A stretch of DNA of 64,000 nucleotides from Alphaproteobacteria bacterium (GCA_009380075.1 WHSO01000004.1:23078-87077), one strand, 5' to 3'; positions 30,131-40,563 are shown, counted from the first letter of the stretch. Notes: generated by a model not told the origin, from the letters alone. Translations and numbers: made by a program.

Positions 30131-31904
30131 TCTCGAGCTGGCGGTCATCGGCAATTGCATCCACGGCGCCCTCATCGACCGTACCGGACGTATTCTGTGG
30201 TCGTGCCTTCCGCGCTACGATGGCGACCCCATGTTCTGTCGCCTGATCAACAACGACAATGGCGACGGTGGTTTCTTCGACATCCATCTCGACGGATTTC
30301 AGGATTCGGAACAGCAGTACATCCACAATACTGCCGTCCTCACGACCGTGCTGCATGCCGAGGACGGCTCCGCCGTCGAAATCACGGATTTCGCCCCACG
30401 GTTCAAGCAGTTGGGCCGGATCTACCGCCCCGTGATGATCGTCCGCATGATCCGCCCCCTCAAGGGAAGCCCGCGCATCACCATTCGGTTGCGGCCGACC
30501 GCCGATTACGGTGCACGGCGGCCGGAGATCACCTACGGCTCGAACCATATCCGCTACCTTATGACGGCAGCGACCCTGCGGCTCACTACCGACGCGCCGC
30601 TGTCCATGGTGCGCGAGGAAACCCCGTTCGTGCTGGAAGGCCCGATCACCATGATCTTCGGCCCGGACGAGACCCTCAACGCCTCGATCCGCGATTCCGG
30701 GCGCAGCTTTCTCGAGCGCACCGTCGACTATTGGCAGGAATGGGTGCGGTCCCTTTCGCTTCCCTTCGAATGGCAGGAGGCGGTCATTCGCGCCGCCGTC
30801 ACCCTCAAGCTGTGCACGTTCGAGGAAACCGGCGCCGTTATCGCCGCGATGACCACGTCGATCCCCGAGGCCCCCGGCACCGAGCGCAACTGGGACTACC
30901 GCTATTGCTGGTTGCGCGACGCCTTTTTCGCGGTCCAGGCGCTCAACCGGCTGGGCGCGACGCAAACCATGGAAGCCTACCTCCGTTATCTCGCCAACGT
31001 GGTGGCGACCAGTCCCGACGGATCCCTGCAGCCCGTCTACGGCATCGCCACCGAGACGCGGCTGACGGAGCGTATCATCGACAGCCTTGCAGGGTACCAG
31101 GGCATGCGGCCCGTCCGCGTCGGCAACCAGGCCTACGAGCACGTCCAGAACGACGTCTACGGCAGCGTTATAATGGCCAGCACCCAGTTCTTCTTCGACG
31201 AGCGCCTGCGCCATCCCGCGAGCACCGGTCTCTATGAACGACTCGAACAGATCGGCGAACAGTGTATCCGGCGATTCGACCAGCCCGACGCGGGCATCTG
31301 GGAGTACCGCACCCGCGCTCAGGTGCACACCCATTCGGCGGTGATGTGCTGGTCGGGATGTACCCGGCTCGCACGCATCGCGGAACGGCTGGGGCTGGGC
31401 GCGCGCGCTCTCTATTGGGAAACCCATGCACAGCGCATGCGGGAGGTCATCCTCAATGCTGCCTGGGACAGGGACATGAACAGCTTCACCTCGAGCTTCG
31501 GCGGCAAGGATCTCGATGCCAGCCTGCTGCTGCTTCACGCGCTGGGATTCGTCGCCGCGGACGATCCCCGTTTCGCGGGCACCGTTGCCGCCATCGAGAA
31601 AAACCTGAAGCGGGGCGACTACATCTTCCGCTACGTCAACGAGGACGATTTCGGCGTTCCGGAGACCGCGTTCATCGTCTGTACGTTCTGGTATATCGAT
31701 GCTCTGGCGGCATTGGGCCGCAAGGACGAGGCGCGCACGCTGTTCGAGCACATGCTTGCCCGGCGCAACGGCTGCGGATTGCTGTCCGAGGACGTCAGTG
31801 TTTCCGACGGTACACTGTGGGGCAATTTCCCGCAGACCTATTCGATGGTCGGGCTGATCAATGCCGCCATGCGGCTGAGCCGAAGCTGGGAAGAGGCGTT
31901 ATGA
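30123..31904 (+). CDS. glycoside hydrolase family 15 protein (glucoamylase/trehalase type)
   Basis: GNCIHGALIDRTGRILWSCLPRYDGDPMFCRLI, ERNWDYRYCWLRDAFF. Confidence 0.9.
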   Translation: MNNLELAVIGNCIHGALIDRTGRILWSCLPRYDGDPMFCRLINNDNGDGGFFDIHLDGFQDSEQQYIHNTAVLTTVLHAEDGSAVEITDFAPRFKQLGRIYRPVMIVRMIRPLKGSPRITIRLRPTADYGARRPEITYGSNHIRYLMTAATLRLTTDAPLSMVREETPFVLEGPITMIFGPDETLNASIRDSGRSFLERTVDYWQEWVRSLSLPFEWQEAVIRAAVTLKLCTFEETGAVIAAMTTSIPEAPGTERNWDYRYCWLRDAFFAVQALNRLGATQTMEAYLRYLANVVATSPDGSLQPVYGIATETRLTERIIDSLAGYQGMRPVRVGNQAYEHVQNDVYGSVIMASTQFFFDERLRHPASTGLYERLEQIGEQCIRRFDQPDAGIWEYRTRAQVHTHSAVMCWSGCTRLARIAERLGLGARALYWETHAQRMREVILNAAWDRDMNSFTSSFGGKDLDASLLLLHALGFVAADDPRFAGTVAAIEKNLKRGDYIFRYVNEDDFGVPETAFIVCTFWYIDALAALGRKDEARTLFEHMLARRNGCGLLSEDVSVSDGTLWGNFPQTYSMVGLINAAMRLSRSWEEAL

Positions 31905-33283
31905 GCCGGCTGGTCGTCGTTTCCAACCGCGTGACTCGCGCCAGCGGCGGCGCGACCCGGGCCGGTGGTCTTGCCGTGGGGCTGCTGGGTGCCCTCAGGG
32001 AAGCGAAAGGGTTGTGGTTCGGCTGGTCCGGGGAGATCGCCGAGGACCCGTCCGACCAGCCGCAACTGGCAACCAGCGGCGGCATCGCCTATGCCACCGT
32101 CGACCTGTCACCCCAGGACTATGCCGAATACTACAACGGATTTTCCAATGCCGCGCTGTGGCCGCTGTTTCATTACCGGCTCGACCTCACCGATTTCCAT
32201 CGCGCCTATTACCGGGGCTACCGGCGCGTAAACGCCCGATTCGCGCGCATCCTGCGTGATCTGCTCCGGCCCGACGACCTGATTTGGGTGCACGACTATC
32301 ACCTGATCCCGTTGGCGGAAGAGCTCAGGCGCCTGGGCGTGCGCAACCGCATGGGCTTCTTCCTGCACACGCCGTTTCCGTCACACCAGGTCATGGTCGC
32401 GCTGCCGAACCACCGCGAGATCGTCGTCGCCATGAGCGCTTACGACGTGGTGGGCTTCCAGACGGCGACCGACCTTCGAACATTTACGCACTACATCATG
32501 TTCGAGACCCGCGGCACCTTTACCGACAAGGGCCTTATTCGCGCCTTCGGCCATACGTTCTACGCAGGCAAGTTTCCCATCGGCATCGATGTCGGCAATA
32601 TCGAGTCTATGGCCGGTTCGGCGCCCAACCCCACCGAAGTCGAACGCCTGAAAGGCAGCCTGTGGGACCGCCACCTGATTATCGGGGTCGACCGGCTCGA
32701 CTATTCCAAGGGGCTCGTTCAGCGGTTCAAGGCTTTCGACCTGTTTCTTGCCGAGAACAAGGAAATGCGGGGCAAGGTTGTGCTGATGCAGATCGCGCCG
32801 CGGTCGCGCGAGGACGTAACGCAATACTCGGAGATCCGACAGGCGCTTGAGGCCGAGGCCGGACGCATAAATGGCGCCTATGCCGAATTCGACTGGGCGC
32901 CAATTCGCTACCTCAACCGGGGCTTCAGCCGCAGCATGCTCACCAGTTTCTTTCGCCACGCGCGGGTCGGCCTGGTCACCCCCTTGCGCGACGGAATGAA
33001 CATGGTGGCCAAGGAATACATCGCCGCCCAGAACCCCGAGGACCCCGGAGTCCTCATCCTGTCGCGCTTTGCCGGCGCGGCGGAGCAACTCCCGAGCGCC
33101 CTGATCGTCAATCCCTACGACGAGGAACAGGTCGCGGCGACGCTTGGACGCGCCCTCGAAATGCCGCGCAAGGAACGCCAAGCCCGCTGGAAAGCCGCCA
33201 TGGACGTCGTTCGCCGCTCCGATATCGACGCCTGGCGCGGCAGCTTCCTGCGCGTGCTGCGGCGCGCTCCCTTTTCCACATGA
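31901..33283 (+). CDS. otsA: alpha,alpha-trehalose-phosphate synthase
   Basis: SRLVVVSNRV, GWSG, IWVHDYHLIPLAEELR, GVDRLDYSKGL, PLRDGMNMVAKEYIAAQ. Confidence 0.95.
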   Translation: MSRLVVVSNRVTRASGGATRAGGLAVGLLGALREAKGLWFGWSGEIAEDPSDQPQLATSGGIAYATVDLSPQDYAEYYNGFSNAALWPLFHYRLDLTDFHRAYYRGYRRVNARFARILRDLLRPDDLIWVHDYHLIPLAEELRRLGVRNRMGFFLHTPFPSHQVMVALPNHREIVVAMSAYDVVGFQTATDLRTFTHYIMFETRGTFTDKGLIRAFGHTFYAGKFPIGIDVGNIESMAGSAPNPTEVERLKGSLWDRHLIIGVDRLDYSKGLVQRFKAFDLFLAENKEMRGKVVLMQIAPRSREDVTQYSEIRQALEAEAGRINGAYAEFDWAPIRYLNRGFSRSMLTSFFRHARVGLVTPLRDGMNMVAKEYIAAQNPEDPGVLILSRFAGAAEQLPSALIVNPYDEEQVAATLGRALEMPRKERQARWKAAMDVVRRSDIDAWRGSFLRVLRRAPFST

Positions 33284-34251
33284 GAGCCGAAGCGCCCCGG
33301 CTCCTCGCCGACATCGGCGGCACCAACGCCCGCTTCGCGCTACAACGACCGGGCCAGCCCCCGGCCCGCTACCGCGTGTTGAAAACGGCGGATCATCCGG
33401 GCCTGGGAGTCGCCATCGCCCGTTACCTCGCGCTCGTCCGACCCGCACGGATACCAGACGTCGCCGCCATCGCCGTCGCCGCCCCGGTGCTCGGCGATGC
33501 GATTGCGCTCACCAATTCGTCGTGGTCGTTCTCTACTGACGCCGTCGCGCGGGCGGCGGGCTTGACCCGGCTCCACGTCCTCAACGATTTCGAGGTCCTG
33601 GCCTGGGCGCTGGCCACGTTCGGTCGAGATGACCTCCGCAAGATCGGGCGCGGCCGGCCCGCGGCGCAGGCCCCCTGCGCCGTGTTCGGTCCGGGCACGG
33701 GGCTCGGCGTCTCCTGTTTCCTGCCGGAGGCAGCCGGCGGGCCGGCAGCGCTCGCGAGCGAGGGTGGCCACACCAGCCTGGCAGCGGGAACGGCGCGCGA
33801 GGCCGCGGTGATCGAGGTTCTCCGCAAGCGTTTCGGGCACGTATCCGCGGAACGGCTGCTGTCGGGCCCGGGTCTTGCCAATATCTATTGGGCGCTGACC
33901 CGGCTCGATAACGCCGCGGATGCGGAGCTGATGAAGCCGGGCGTCATCGCGCGGGAAGCGCGTCACGCAAACGATCCGCGGGCGCTGGAGGCGGTCGCGA
34001 TGTTTTCGGCGCTGGCCGGACAGTTTGCCGGCGACCTGGCCCTGACCTTCGGGGCACGGGGTGGCGTCTATGTCGCAGGAGGGGTCATTCCAAGGCTGGG
34101 GACCGCCTTCGATACCGGCCTGTTCCGCCGACGATTCGAAGCGAAGGGACGGTTCGGATCGTGGTTGCAGCGGGTTCCCACCTGGCTGATCACCCATCCG
34201 CGCCCGGCGATGCCGGGCCTTGCCCGTTACCTTGACCTTGTGTGGGATTGA
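33280..34251 (+). CDS. glk: glucokinase
   Basis: LLADIGGTNARFAL, VFGPGTGLGVSCF, SEGGHTSLA. Confidence 0.92.
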   Translation: MRAEAPRLLADIGGTNARFALQRPGQPPARYRVLKTADHPGLGVAIARYLALVRPARIPDVAAIAVAAPVLGDAIALTNSSWSFSTDAVARAAGLTRLHVLNDFEVLAWALATFGRDDLRKIGRGRPAAQAPCAVFGPGTGLGVSCFLPEAAGGPAALASEGGHTSLAAGTAREAAVIEVLRKRFGHVSAERLLSGPGLANIYWALTRLDNAADAELMKPGVIAREARHANDPRALEAVAMFSALAGQFAGDLALTFGARGGVYVAGGVIPRLGTAFDTGLFRRRFEAKGRFGSWLQRVPTWLITHPRPAMPGLARYLDLVWD

Positions 34252-34349
34252 ACGGGGACTCCCATTGCCGAACCGGGCCGCAGCAGCGTCTTGCACCATC
34301 AAACGGCAGCGGGTTTTACGGAATGCGATATCCGGCCGCGATCAGGAGA

Positions 34350-35519
34350 TCAGGCAGCGCCGCGCACTTTCTCCGGGCGCTCCAACCCGATGCGCTCGTT
34401 GATCACCTCGAGCTCGATGATCGGTTTCTCGGCTTCCGCCGCGACGACGCCGAGCGGGGTGCCACCGGCCTGCACCAGCTCGATCTGCTGCTTGAGAAGG
34501 CGGCGGTAGGTGACGATACCCCGGTCGGCCGCGCCCAGTCGCTCGCGCGTGCGATCCATGACCGCCCCTTGCGTTTCCCATGCCATCGCGTCCTGCGCCG
34601 GGACCTGATCCATGCGGAACCGGCCCGTATCGTCACGGAAATTGAAGTGCTCCATCGGGACCTCGGCGTCCGGCGCCGTGACAACGGCCGAATCCGGCTG
34701 GAAATTGACGATGTAGATCTGGGTATGGGTGTCGTCGACCGGAATGCGGCACTGCAGGTTGTGCCGGCGGGCGCGGCTGCCTTTTGCGGTCGCCACATGA
34801 CGAAGGATGTTGGGGAACAGGAGCGGATGCTGGTCGATCATCGGTCGTCCGCCCGGTTTCGCCGCGGCTGTGGTCCGCCGCTTCATTATGCCGTAGTCGA
34901 AGGTGATGAAGTCGTGCTGCTCGTCATAATGATCCATCACCTTGGCGAGATGCGCCGATGATCCATGCAACCAGTACAGATGCGACGGATCCACGGAGTT
35001 CTCCATGCACTGCAGCCAGTTGCAGTTGAGCACGGCAAACTTGCGGATCCAGCGTCGTCCATGCCGCCAGGCGAGGACATCCCACTTCGGCAGTGCTGGC
35101 GCCGGCGCCGGCCCCATATAGGCGAACAGCATGCCGCCCAGATGCCGCACGGGGTAAGCGGTCTGAACGACCTTGTCGGCAAAGGCGGTGACGTTGGGCT
35201 CGGCCGGCATTTCCACGCAATGGCCTTCCGCATCGTATTTCCAGCCGTGATAGGGGCAGCGTATGCAATTACCTTCAACACGGCCATACGACAACGATGC
35301 GAAGCGGTGAGCGCATTGTTCGGCAACGAGGCCATAGCTGCCGTCGGTACCCTTGTAGAGCACGAGGTCCTCGCCCAGGATACGAAGCGTCATGATCGGC
35401 TTTTCGTCCGTGAGCTCGGTCGCAGCCGCGATCGGCTGCCAGTAGCGCCGGAGCAGCGCCCCCGCGGGCGTGCCGGGACCGATGCAAGTCATTAGTTCAT
35501 TGTCTTCACGAGACAGCAT
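34350..35519 (-). CDS. Rieske [2Fe-2S] aromatic ring-hydroxylating oxygenase (paralog of 18053..19216)
   Basis: CAHRFASLSYGRVEGNCIRCPYHGW; NSVDPSHLYWLHG; near co-linear with the other copy. Confidence 0.87.
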   Translation of the reverse strand: MLSREDNELMTCIGPGTPAGALLRRYWQPIAAATELTDEKPIMTLRILGEDLVLYKGTDGSYGLVAEQCAHRFASLSYGRVEGNCIRCPYHGWKYDAEGHCVEMPAEPNVTAFADKVVQTAYPVRHLGGMLFAYMGPAPAPALPKWDVLAWRHGRRWIRKFAVLNCNWLQCMENSVDPSHLYWLHGSSAHLAKVMDHYDEQHDFITFDYGIMKRRTTAAAKPGGRPMIDQHPLLFPNILRHVATAKGSRARRHNLQCRIPVDDTHTQIYIVNFQPDSAVVTAPDAEVPMEHFNFRDDTGRFRMDQVPAQDAMAWETQGAVMDRTRERLGAADRGIVTYRRLLKQQIELVQAGGTPLGVVAAEAEKPIIELEVINERIGLERPEKVRGAA

Positions 35520-35783
35520 GACCGTGTTCCTTCCCAGTTTCGTCGGGCGTGCCCCGGGCTAAACAAGGGGCCTCTGTTTTGCGATTTATACTATCACACC
35601 ATCGCCGTTGTCACCTTAACGCGAGGCGGCCGCGCCTTGCGGAAACCACGAGTTTTCGCGCCGAAGCGGCACGGCGGCATTCCTGCGGCCGGTGGAAAAA
35701 TACTTGTTCCCGTTGTATGCGCAGCGATAGCTCCGCCCGGAGATGGGCCGGTGACGGACGTTCCGGAAAAGGTTACGGCACGG

Positions 35784-37711
35784 TCAGCCGATGGCGCCGC
35801 CGTCCTTCCGGGCAACGGCGATGACCGCGGAACAGGGCGTCGCGCCGCCGCCGTCGGGGAAGTGGCTGTTGCCCTTCTCTCCCGGATGCTGGATTCCCAC
35901 GAACATGGTCCTGCGGTCCGTGCTCCAGGTCAGTCCGGTGATTTCGCACTCCCGCGGCCCGACCATAAAGCGGGCGATCTCCCCCGTGGCGGGATCGGCC
36001 GCCAGCATCTGGTTGTTCCCGTGGCCGGCGAAGTCGCCGGCGTCGGAGTAGTTCCCGTCCGTCTGGATCCAGAGTATTCCGTTCGGACTGAAGACGAGGC
36101 CATCGGGCGAGTTGAACATGTTGCCCTTGTGGATGTTCTTGGAGCCGGCATAAGCATCGGTATGGACAGTGGGGTTGCCCGCCACCACGAACAGGTCCCA
36201 GGCGAAACCGTCGGCAAGATGATCGCCGCCGTCCGGCGCCCAGCGGACGATCTGGCCATACTTGTTGCCGGCGCGCGGGTTGGGCCCGCCGACCGGCGTG
36301 GCGTCACCCCCGGCGTTGGGCTTCTTGCCGCGATTCGTGTTATTGGTCAGGCAGCAGTAGACCTCGGGCTTCCAGGGATTTGCCGCGACCCATTCGGGCC
36401 GGTCCATGGTCGTCGCCTTGACAGCCGACGCGGCCTGGCGCGTGAAAACGCAGATTTCCGCCCGGGATTTCATGCCGGTCGACTCCGGCGTCAATTCCAC
36501 CCATTCCCCGCGCCCGCCATCCGCGAACTTGGCCACGTGCAGCCGACCGTCCGCCAGAAGGTCGGAATTGTTGCCGCCTTCGACATTGCGGCCCGAACTG
36601 ACGAACCTGTAAAGGAACTCGCCCCGTTCGTCGTCGCCCATGTAGACTACGGCCCGGCCGTTGGCGGCTAGGACGACTTCCGCGTTCTCGTGCTTGAAGC
36701 GGCCGAGTGCGGTGCGCTTCTTGGGCACTGACGAGGAATCCAGAGGATCGATTTCAACAACGTAGCCGGCACGGTTGGGCTCATTCGGATGCTTGGAGAG
36801 ATCAAACCTGTCGTCCACGGAAGCCCATGCATGTCCTTCGTCCTTGCCCTTGATGCCGTACCGCTTCATCTCTGCGGTGAGCTTGAAGTTGGGATCGGTC
36901 GAATAAAAGTAATTGCTGAAGTTCTCCTCGCAGGCCAAATACGTGCCCCACGGCGTGCGGCCGTTACCGCAATCATTCCATGTCCCGTTTGCTCCGGTCC
37001 CGGATCGGTCCTGCGCGGTTTTCAAGAGGTCGTGCCCGCGGGCGGGGCCGGTGATTTTCATCGGCGTGTCGGCCGTAATCCGGCGGTTGTAACGCGAGTC
37101 CTTGACGATCGACCATCTGCCGTCCTTTCGGGCAATCTCGACGATAGAGACCCCGTGAGCGGCCTTGCTCTTGCGTACGTCGTCCGCCGTCATTGACTTG
37201 CCGCTGTCGCCGCCACGCGGAAACGTGTCCAGTTCGACATACTCGTTGTTCACTACCAAGATGCTGCGCCCGCCGGCGGAAAACAACGACATGCCGTCGA
37301 CGTTGTCGCCGAAGGCGAGTTCCTGGCTCGCGCCGGTGCCATGACGGGCGTGGTCGAAGGGGAGAGTTGGACCAGAGCGGATCGCCCCACCGGGCGACCA
37401 CATGCCAGCTATAGCCTTCCGGCACTGTGACGGTATCGAGGGTGTTTGCGGCGACGGGGCGGAAACCCAGGCGCCCGCTGCTGGCGCCGGCAGGATAGGG
37501 CGACACGGCCACCGGTGCGGCAAAAAACATGGCCAAGCCGACGGAAAAACCACCGTCGAGAAAGGCGCGCCGCGAAATGGCCCTTTCGGCGAGCGCGTTG
37601 AATTCAGGCTCCGGCTGATGTGCCTCGGGCACGCCGTCACGATTGAATGCCGACCGATTCATAATCGAAAACGAGTTCCCCTTATGCATGGATCGCGCCT
37701 TTCGCTTCATG
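35784..37711 (-). pseudogene. phoX: PhoX family phosphatase (DUF839), Tat substrate, frameshifted at about 37359-37362
   Basis: N-terminal frame ISRRAFLDGG (Tat) ... GYSWHVVARWGDPLWSNSP, then continues in another frame FDHARHGTGASQELAFGDNVDGM...WGTYLACEENF. Confidence 0.8.
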
Positions 37712-37874
37712 GTCCCGTCGGGGACCTCTTTCCCATGCATATCGATTCACCGTGTCAAAGGAATGACAGCACCTGCACGGCGTTGCAGCATTTTCCGTCG
37801 AGGGCGGCGCACACGAACATCTATGCGTGCCGGGATCCTCCGCCTCGAAGCGGGGGCACGGCCGGCAAAGTACG

Positions 37875-38360
37875 CTATTCGAAGAAGGCGCCTTCGATGA
37901 AGGTCGGTTTGCGTATCTCCGGCCGCTGGCTGCCGCGCCCCGCGATGGGGCGTCCATCCGGGGTCAGGCGGGATCCGCTCAGCATCAGTTCCGCTGCGGC
38001 GCCGAACCGCAGGATCACCAGCGGCTCCTCGCCGGGATTGTAGAATTCGTAGAAACAGCCCTTGGGCAGGAAAATGCCCTGGTTCCTGCCGAGCTCCGGA
38101 AGCTTCCCGTCCAGTCCCACGAATTGCGCCCGTCCCTGAAGAACGATGAACAGATGCTCTTCCTCGATATGCGCGTGCATACCGTGGTCTTCACCGAGGC
38201 CCGAGGCATAGACGTGAATGCGGAACGTCGAGTGATCGCCCTTGGCCTTGAGTTCCCGCGTCATGCCGCTGGAGATCAATTGTGTCCTAAGGTCGATAAG
38301 TTCGGGTTTGACCTCCCGGTACTTTTCGAGATCGACTGTCGTATCGGTGCTCTGGTCCAT
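37875..38360 (-). CDS. cupin domain-containing protein
   Basis: DHGMHAHIEEEHLFIVLQGRAQF...GIFLPKGCFYEFYN. Confidence 0.8.
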   Translation of the reverse strand: MDQSTDTTVDLEKYREVKPELIDLRTQLISSGMTRELKAKGDHSTFRIHVYASGLGEDHGMHAHIEEEHLFIVLQGRAQFVGLDGKLPELGRNQGIFLPKGCFYEFYNPGEEPLVILRFGAAAELMLSGSRLTPDGRPIAGRGSQRPEIRKPTFIEGAFFE

Positions 38361-38417
38361 CGGTTTTCTCCCTCCGTAATCCCTATCATTGCCAGTTGTG
38401 GTTGGTGCGCGGCGACG

Positions 38418-39218
38418 TCACTCGGCGGCATCGATGAGGATGCCGTCGGAATCCGCCATGTGAAAGACGCCGAGCGGACAGGTCTTCCTGAAGATGTCGA
38501 GGCGGTTTCGGCCTTCCGATCCGATCCCGACCCCGACAGGCCGCAGGTGCGGGTTGGCGGAAACGGACTCGATGTCCTCCTTCAGGGCATCGATGCTTTC
38601 GACCTTGAAGCCGAAGTGATCCATGCCCGGCATGATGACGCTGGCTCCCTCGGAACTTGTAATTTCCCACGGGATGAGCACCAGGGTGACGCGTCCATCG
38701 GAAACATAGAAGTTAGGATCGTCGTCACCCTTGTTGAGGGTCGCGAATTCGAACACGTCGGCGTAGAACCGAGCCATCGCTTCGGCATTCATGGTGCGAA
38801 AGGCAATGTGGCTGATGGTGCGCGCCTGATCCCATTCTGCGGCAATGTACAGGCCGCTGCGATTCTCCATGCCCTTCTGCGACAGGTCGAACACGTTGCC
38901 GTCGGGATCATGGGTGGTCAGGCCGGCAAAGGGGCGCGAATCGGGGCGCTTCAGGCACTTCACCCGAGGATAGTTCTCGCGCAGGCGCCGGAGCGCGAGG
39001 TCCACGTCGTCGACCTCGATGCCGAAATGGTCGAGTCGCGCCTGGCGGCCTTCGCGGCGGGGGTTGATGTTGAGCCCGATATAGGCGTCACCCACAGTCA
39101 CTGCCCGTCCCGGTCGCGTGGTTCCGGACGTTTTCATACCAAAAACGGCCTCATAGAACTTACACAAGGCGGCATAGTTTTCGCTGACAATGGCAAGATG
39201 ATTGATCTTGGCGTGCAT
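38418..39218 (-). CDS. VOC family protein (glyoxalase/extradiol dioxygenase-like), two-domain
   Basis: INHLAIVSENYAALCKFYEAVFGMK ... HIAFRTMNAEAMARFYADVFEF. Confidence 0.82.
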   Translation of the reverse strand: MHAKINHLAIVSENYAALCKFYEAVFGMKTSGTTRPGRAVTVGDAYIGLNINPRREGRQARLDHFGIEVDDVDLALRRLRENYPRVKCLKRPDSRPFAGLTTHDPDGNVFDLSQKGMENRSGLYIAAEWDQARTISHIAFRTMNAEAMARFYADVFEFATLNKGDDDPNFYVSDGRVTLVLIPWEITSSEGASVIMPGMDHFGFKVESIDALKEDIESVSANPHLRPVGVGIGSEGRNRLDIFRKTCPLGVFHMADSDGILIDAAE

Positions 39219-39386
39219 GACCCGTCGCTTCCCCCCGGCTTGGGATTGGTGACCATCGTCCTGTTCACGCAATTCTTCTGACTAAATATAGCACCCCGGA
39301 TGAGACAGCGGTACTGCCGGACGCGAGGTTTCCGCGCCGGTTTCGACGGGGTGCCGGTGGCCGAGCCATTGCCGCACGCAAAATGA

Positions 39387-39415
39387 GGCCCGTGGACAGG
39401 CCATACCCACGGGCC
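39387..39415 (-). terminator. rho-independent-like terminator of the DUF4168 gene
   Basis: GGCCCGTGG/CCACGGGCC 9-bp stem, followed on minus strand by TCATTTT. Confidence 0.6.
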
Positions 39416-39454
39416 GAGTGACAGGAGGCACTCCCGGGAAAGGTCAAATCGGCG

Positions 39455-39841
39455 TCATTGGGTCTTTTCGAGCATCCCGTTGAGGCGCTGGGCAAGCTTC
39501 GGATCCATGCTCGCCGCCGTATAGATTTCATTGTACTTCTCGACGGACAGGCCCTCGTTCTTGACGGCTTGCGTCATTTTTCCGGTCGCTTCCTGCTGAA
39601 TTTTCTTCTTCTCTTCGACAGACTGCGCACCTTGAATCTTTGGCGTGTAATCACGGCTGATCTGCGCGACCTGCACCGCCGCTGTGACATAGGCCTTCAG
39701 CTCCTGGTCTTCGTAGGCTGGAACGTTGCCCGGCGCTGTGTTTTCCGGCGCCGATTGCGCCTGCACCTGCACCGAAAGCATCGGTGTCCCCGCCAAGGCG
39801 AGTGCAACAAGGGCAAATACCGGCAAATGTCTCATTTTCAT
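39455..39841 (-). CDS. DUF4168 domain-containing secreted protein
   Basis: Signal peptide; ELKAYVTAAVQVAQISRDYTPKI...EGLSVEKYNEIYTAASMDPKLAQRL. Confidence 0.8.
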   Translation of the reverse strand: MKMRHLPVFALVALALAGTPMLSVQVQAQSAPENTAPGNVPAYEDQELKAYVTAAVQVAQISRDYTPKIQGAQSVEEKKKIQQEATGKMTQAVKNEGLSVEKYNEIYTAASMDPKLAQRLNGMLEKTQ

Positions 39842-39907
39842 GACGAAGCTTCCTTTCGTGTTGCCGCCTCGATGGCACCCGGCCATTGGCGGGTGTGATC
39901 CATGAGC

Positions 39908-39935
39908 TAGACAGCGCCACGGCACGCCTGGTTCC
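39908..39935 (-). promoter_or_regulatory. ECF-type promoter GGAAC-N17-TGTCTA upstream of DUF4168 gene
   Basis: Reverse complement GGAAC caggcgtgccgtggcgc TGTCTA; matches the divergent sigma-gene promoter in spacing and -10. Confidence 0.55.
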
Positions 39936-39970
39936 GACGACGGGGCGGCAAAAAATTTCTCGTGCGGTAA

Positions 39971-39998
39971 TGAACTAATGTGCCGATCAACCTGTCTA
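39971..39998 (+). promoter_or_regulatory. ECF-type promoter TGAAC-N17-TGTCTA upstream of ECF sigma gene
   Basis: TGAAC taatgtgccgatcaacc TGTCTA, 37 nt before the start codon. Confidence 0.55.
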
Positions 39999-40034
39999 CA
40001 GTAAAGAGGGCATTGGTCTTGCGGCGGATTCAAC

Positions 40035-40562
40035 GTGGCACAACGCGACAGGGACGACGTCAAGTGGTTGATCGCACGGGAAATTCCGCACCTGCGGCGC
40101 TATGCGCGGGCGCTGGTGCACGACCGCAGCCTTGCGGATGATCTCGTACAGGATTGTCTCGAACGGGCCATTCGAAAGCGCCATCTATGGAAACGCCATG
40201 GCAGTATCCGGAGCTGGCTCTATCGGGTCCTGTATAACGTGTTCCTCAACCAGCGGACGCAACGGACGCGGATTCTCCGGCAGACGCCCATCGAATCCTT
40301 GCAATCCGCCCCGTCGGTGCCCGCCCGGCAGGAGCAGCAGATGGCTTGCCGGGATATTTCCGACGCCATGGGCCTGCTGCCGAGCGAACAAAGAGCCGCG
40401 ATCGCACTGACGGCCATCGAGGGACTCTCCTACGACGAAGCCGCGCAGGCTCTGGATATTCCTATCGGTACTCTCAGATCCAGGGTCTCACGTGGCCGCG
40501 ACCGTCTCCGTGTCCTGTACGTGCAACCGGAGAATCCCATTCGCCTGCGGCGGGTAAAATGA
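40035..40562 (+). CDS. ECF RNA polymerase sigma factor
   Basis: LADDLVQDCLERAI, LPSEQRAAIALTAIEGLSYDEAAQALDIPIGTLRSRVSRGRDRL. Confidence 0.92.
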   Translation: MAQRDRDDVKWLIAREIPHLRRYARALVHDRSLADDLVQDCLERAIRKRHLWKRHGSIRSWLYRVLYNVFLNQRTQRTRILRQTPIESLQSAPSVPARQEQQMACRDISDAMGLLPSEQRAAIALTAIEGLSYDEAAQALDIPIGTLRSRVSRGRDRLRVLYVQPENPIRLRRVK

Positions 40563-40563
40563 G

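Noticed and set aside
29970-31751. 593-aa minus ORF
   Set aside because: Shadow of the GH15 gene.
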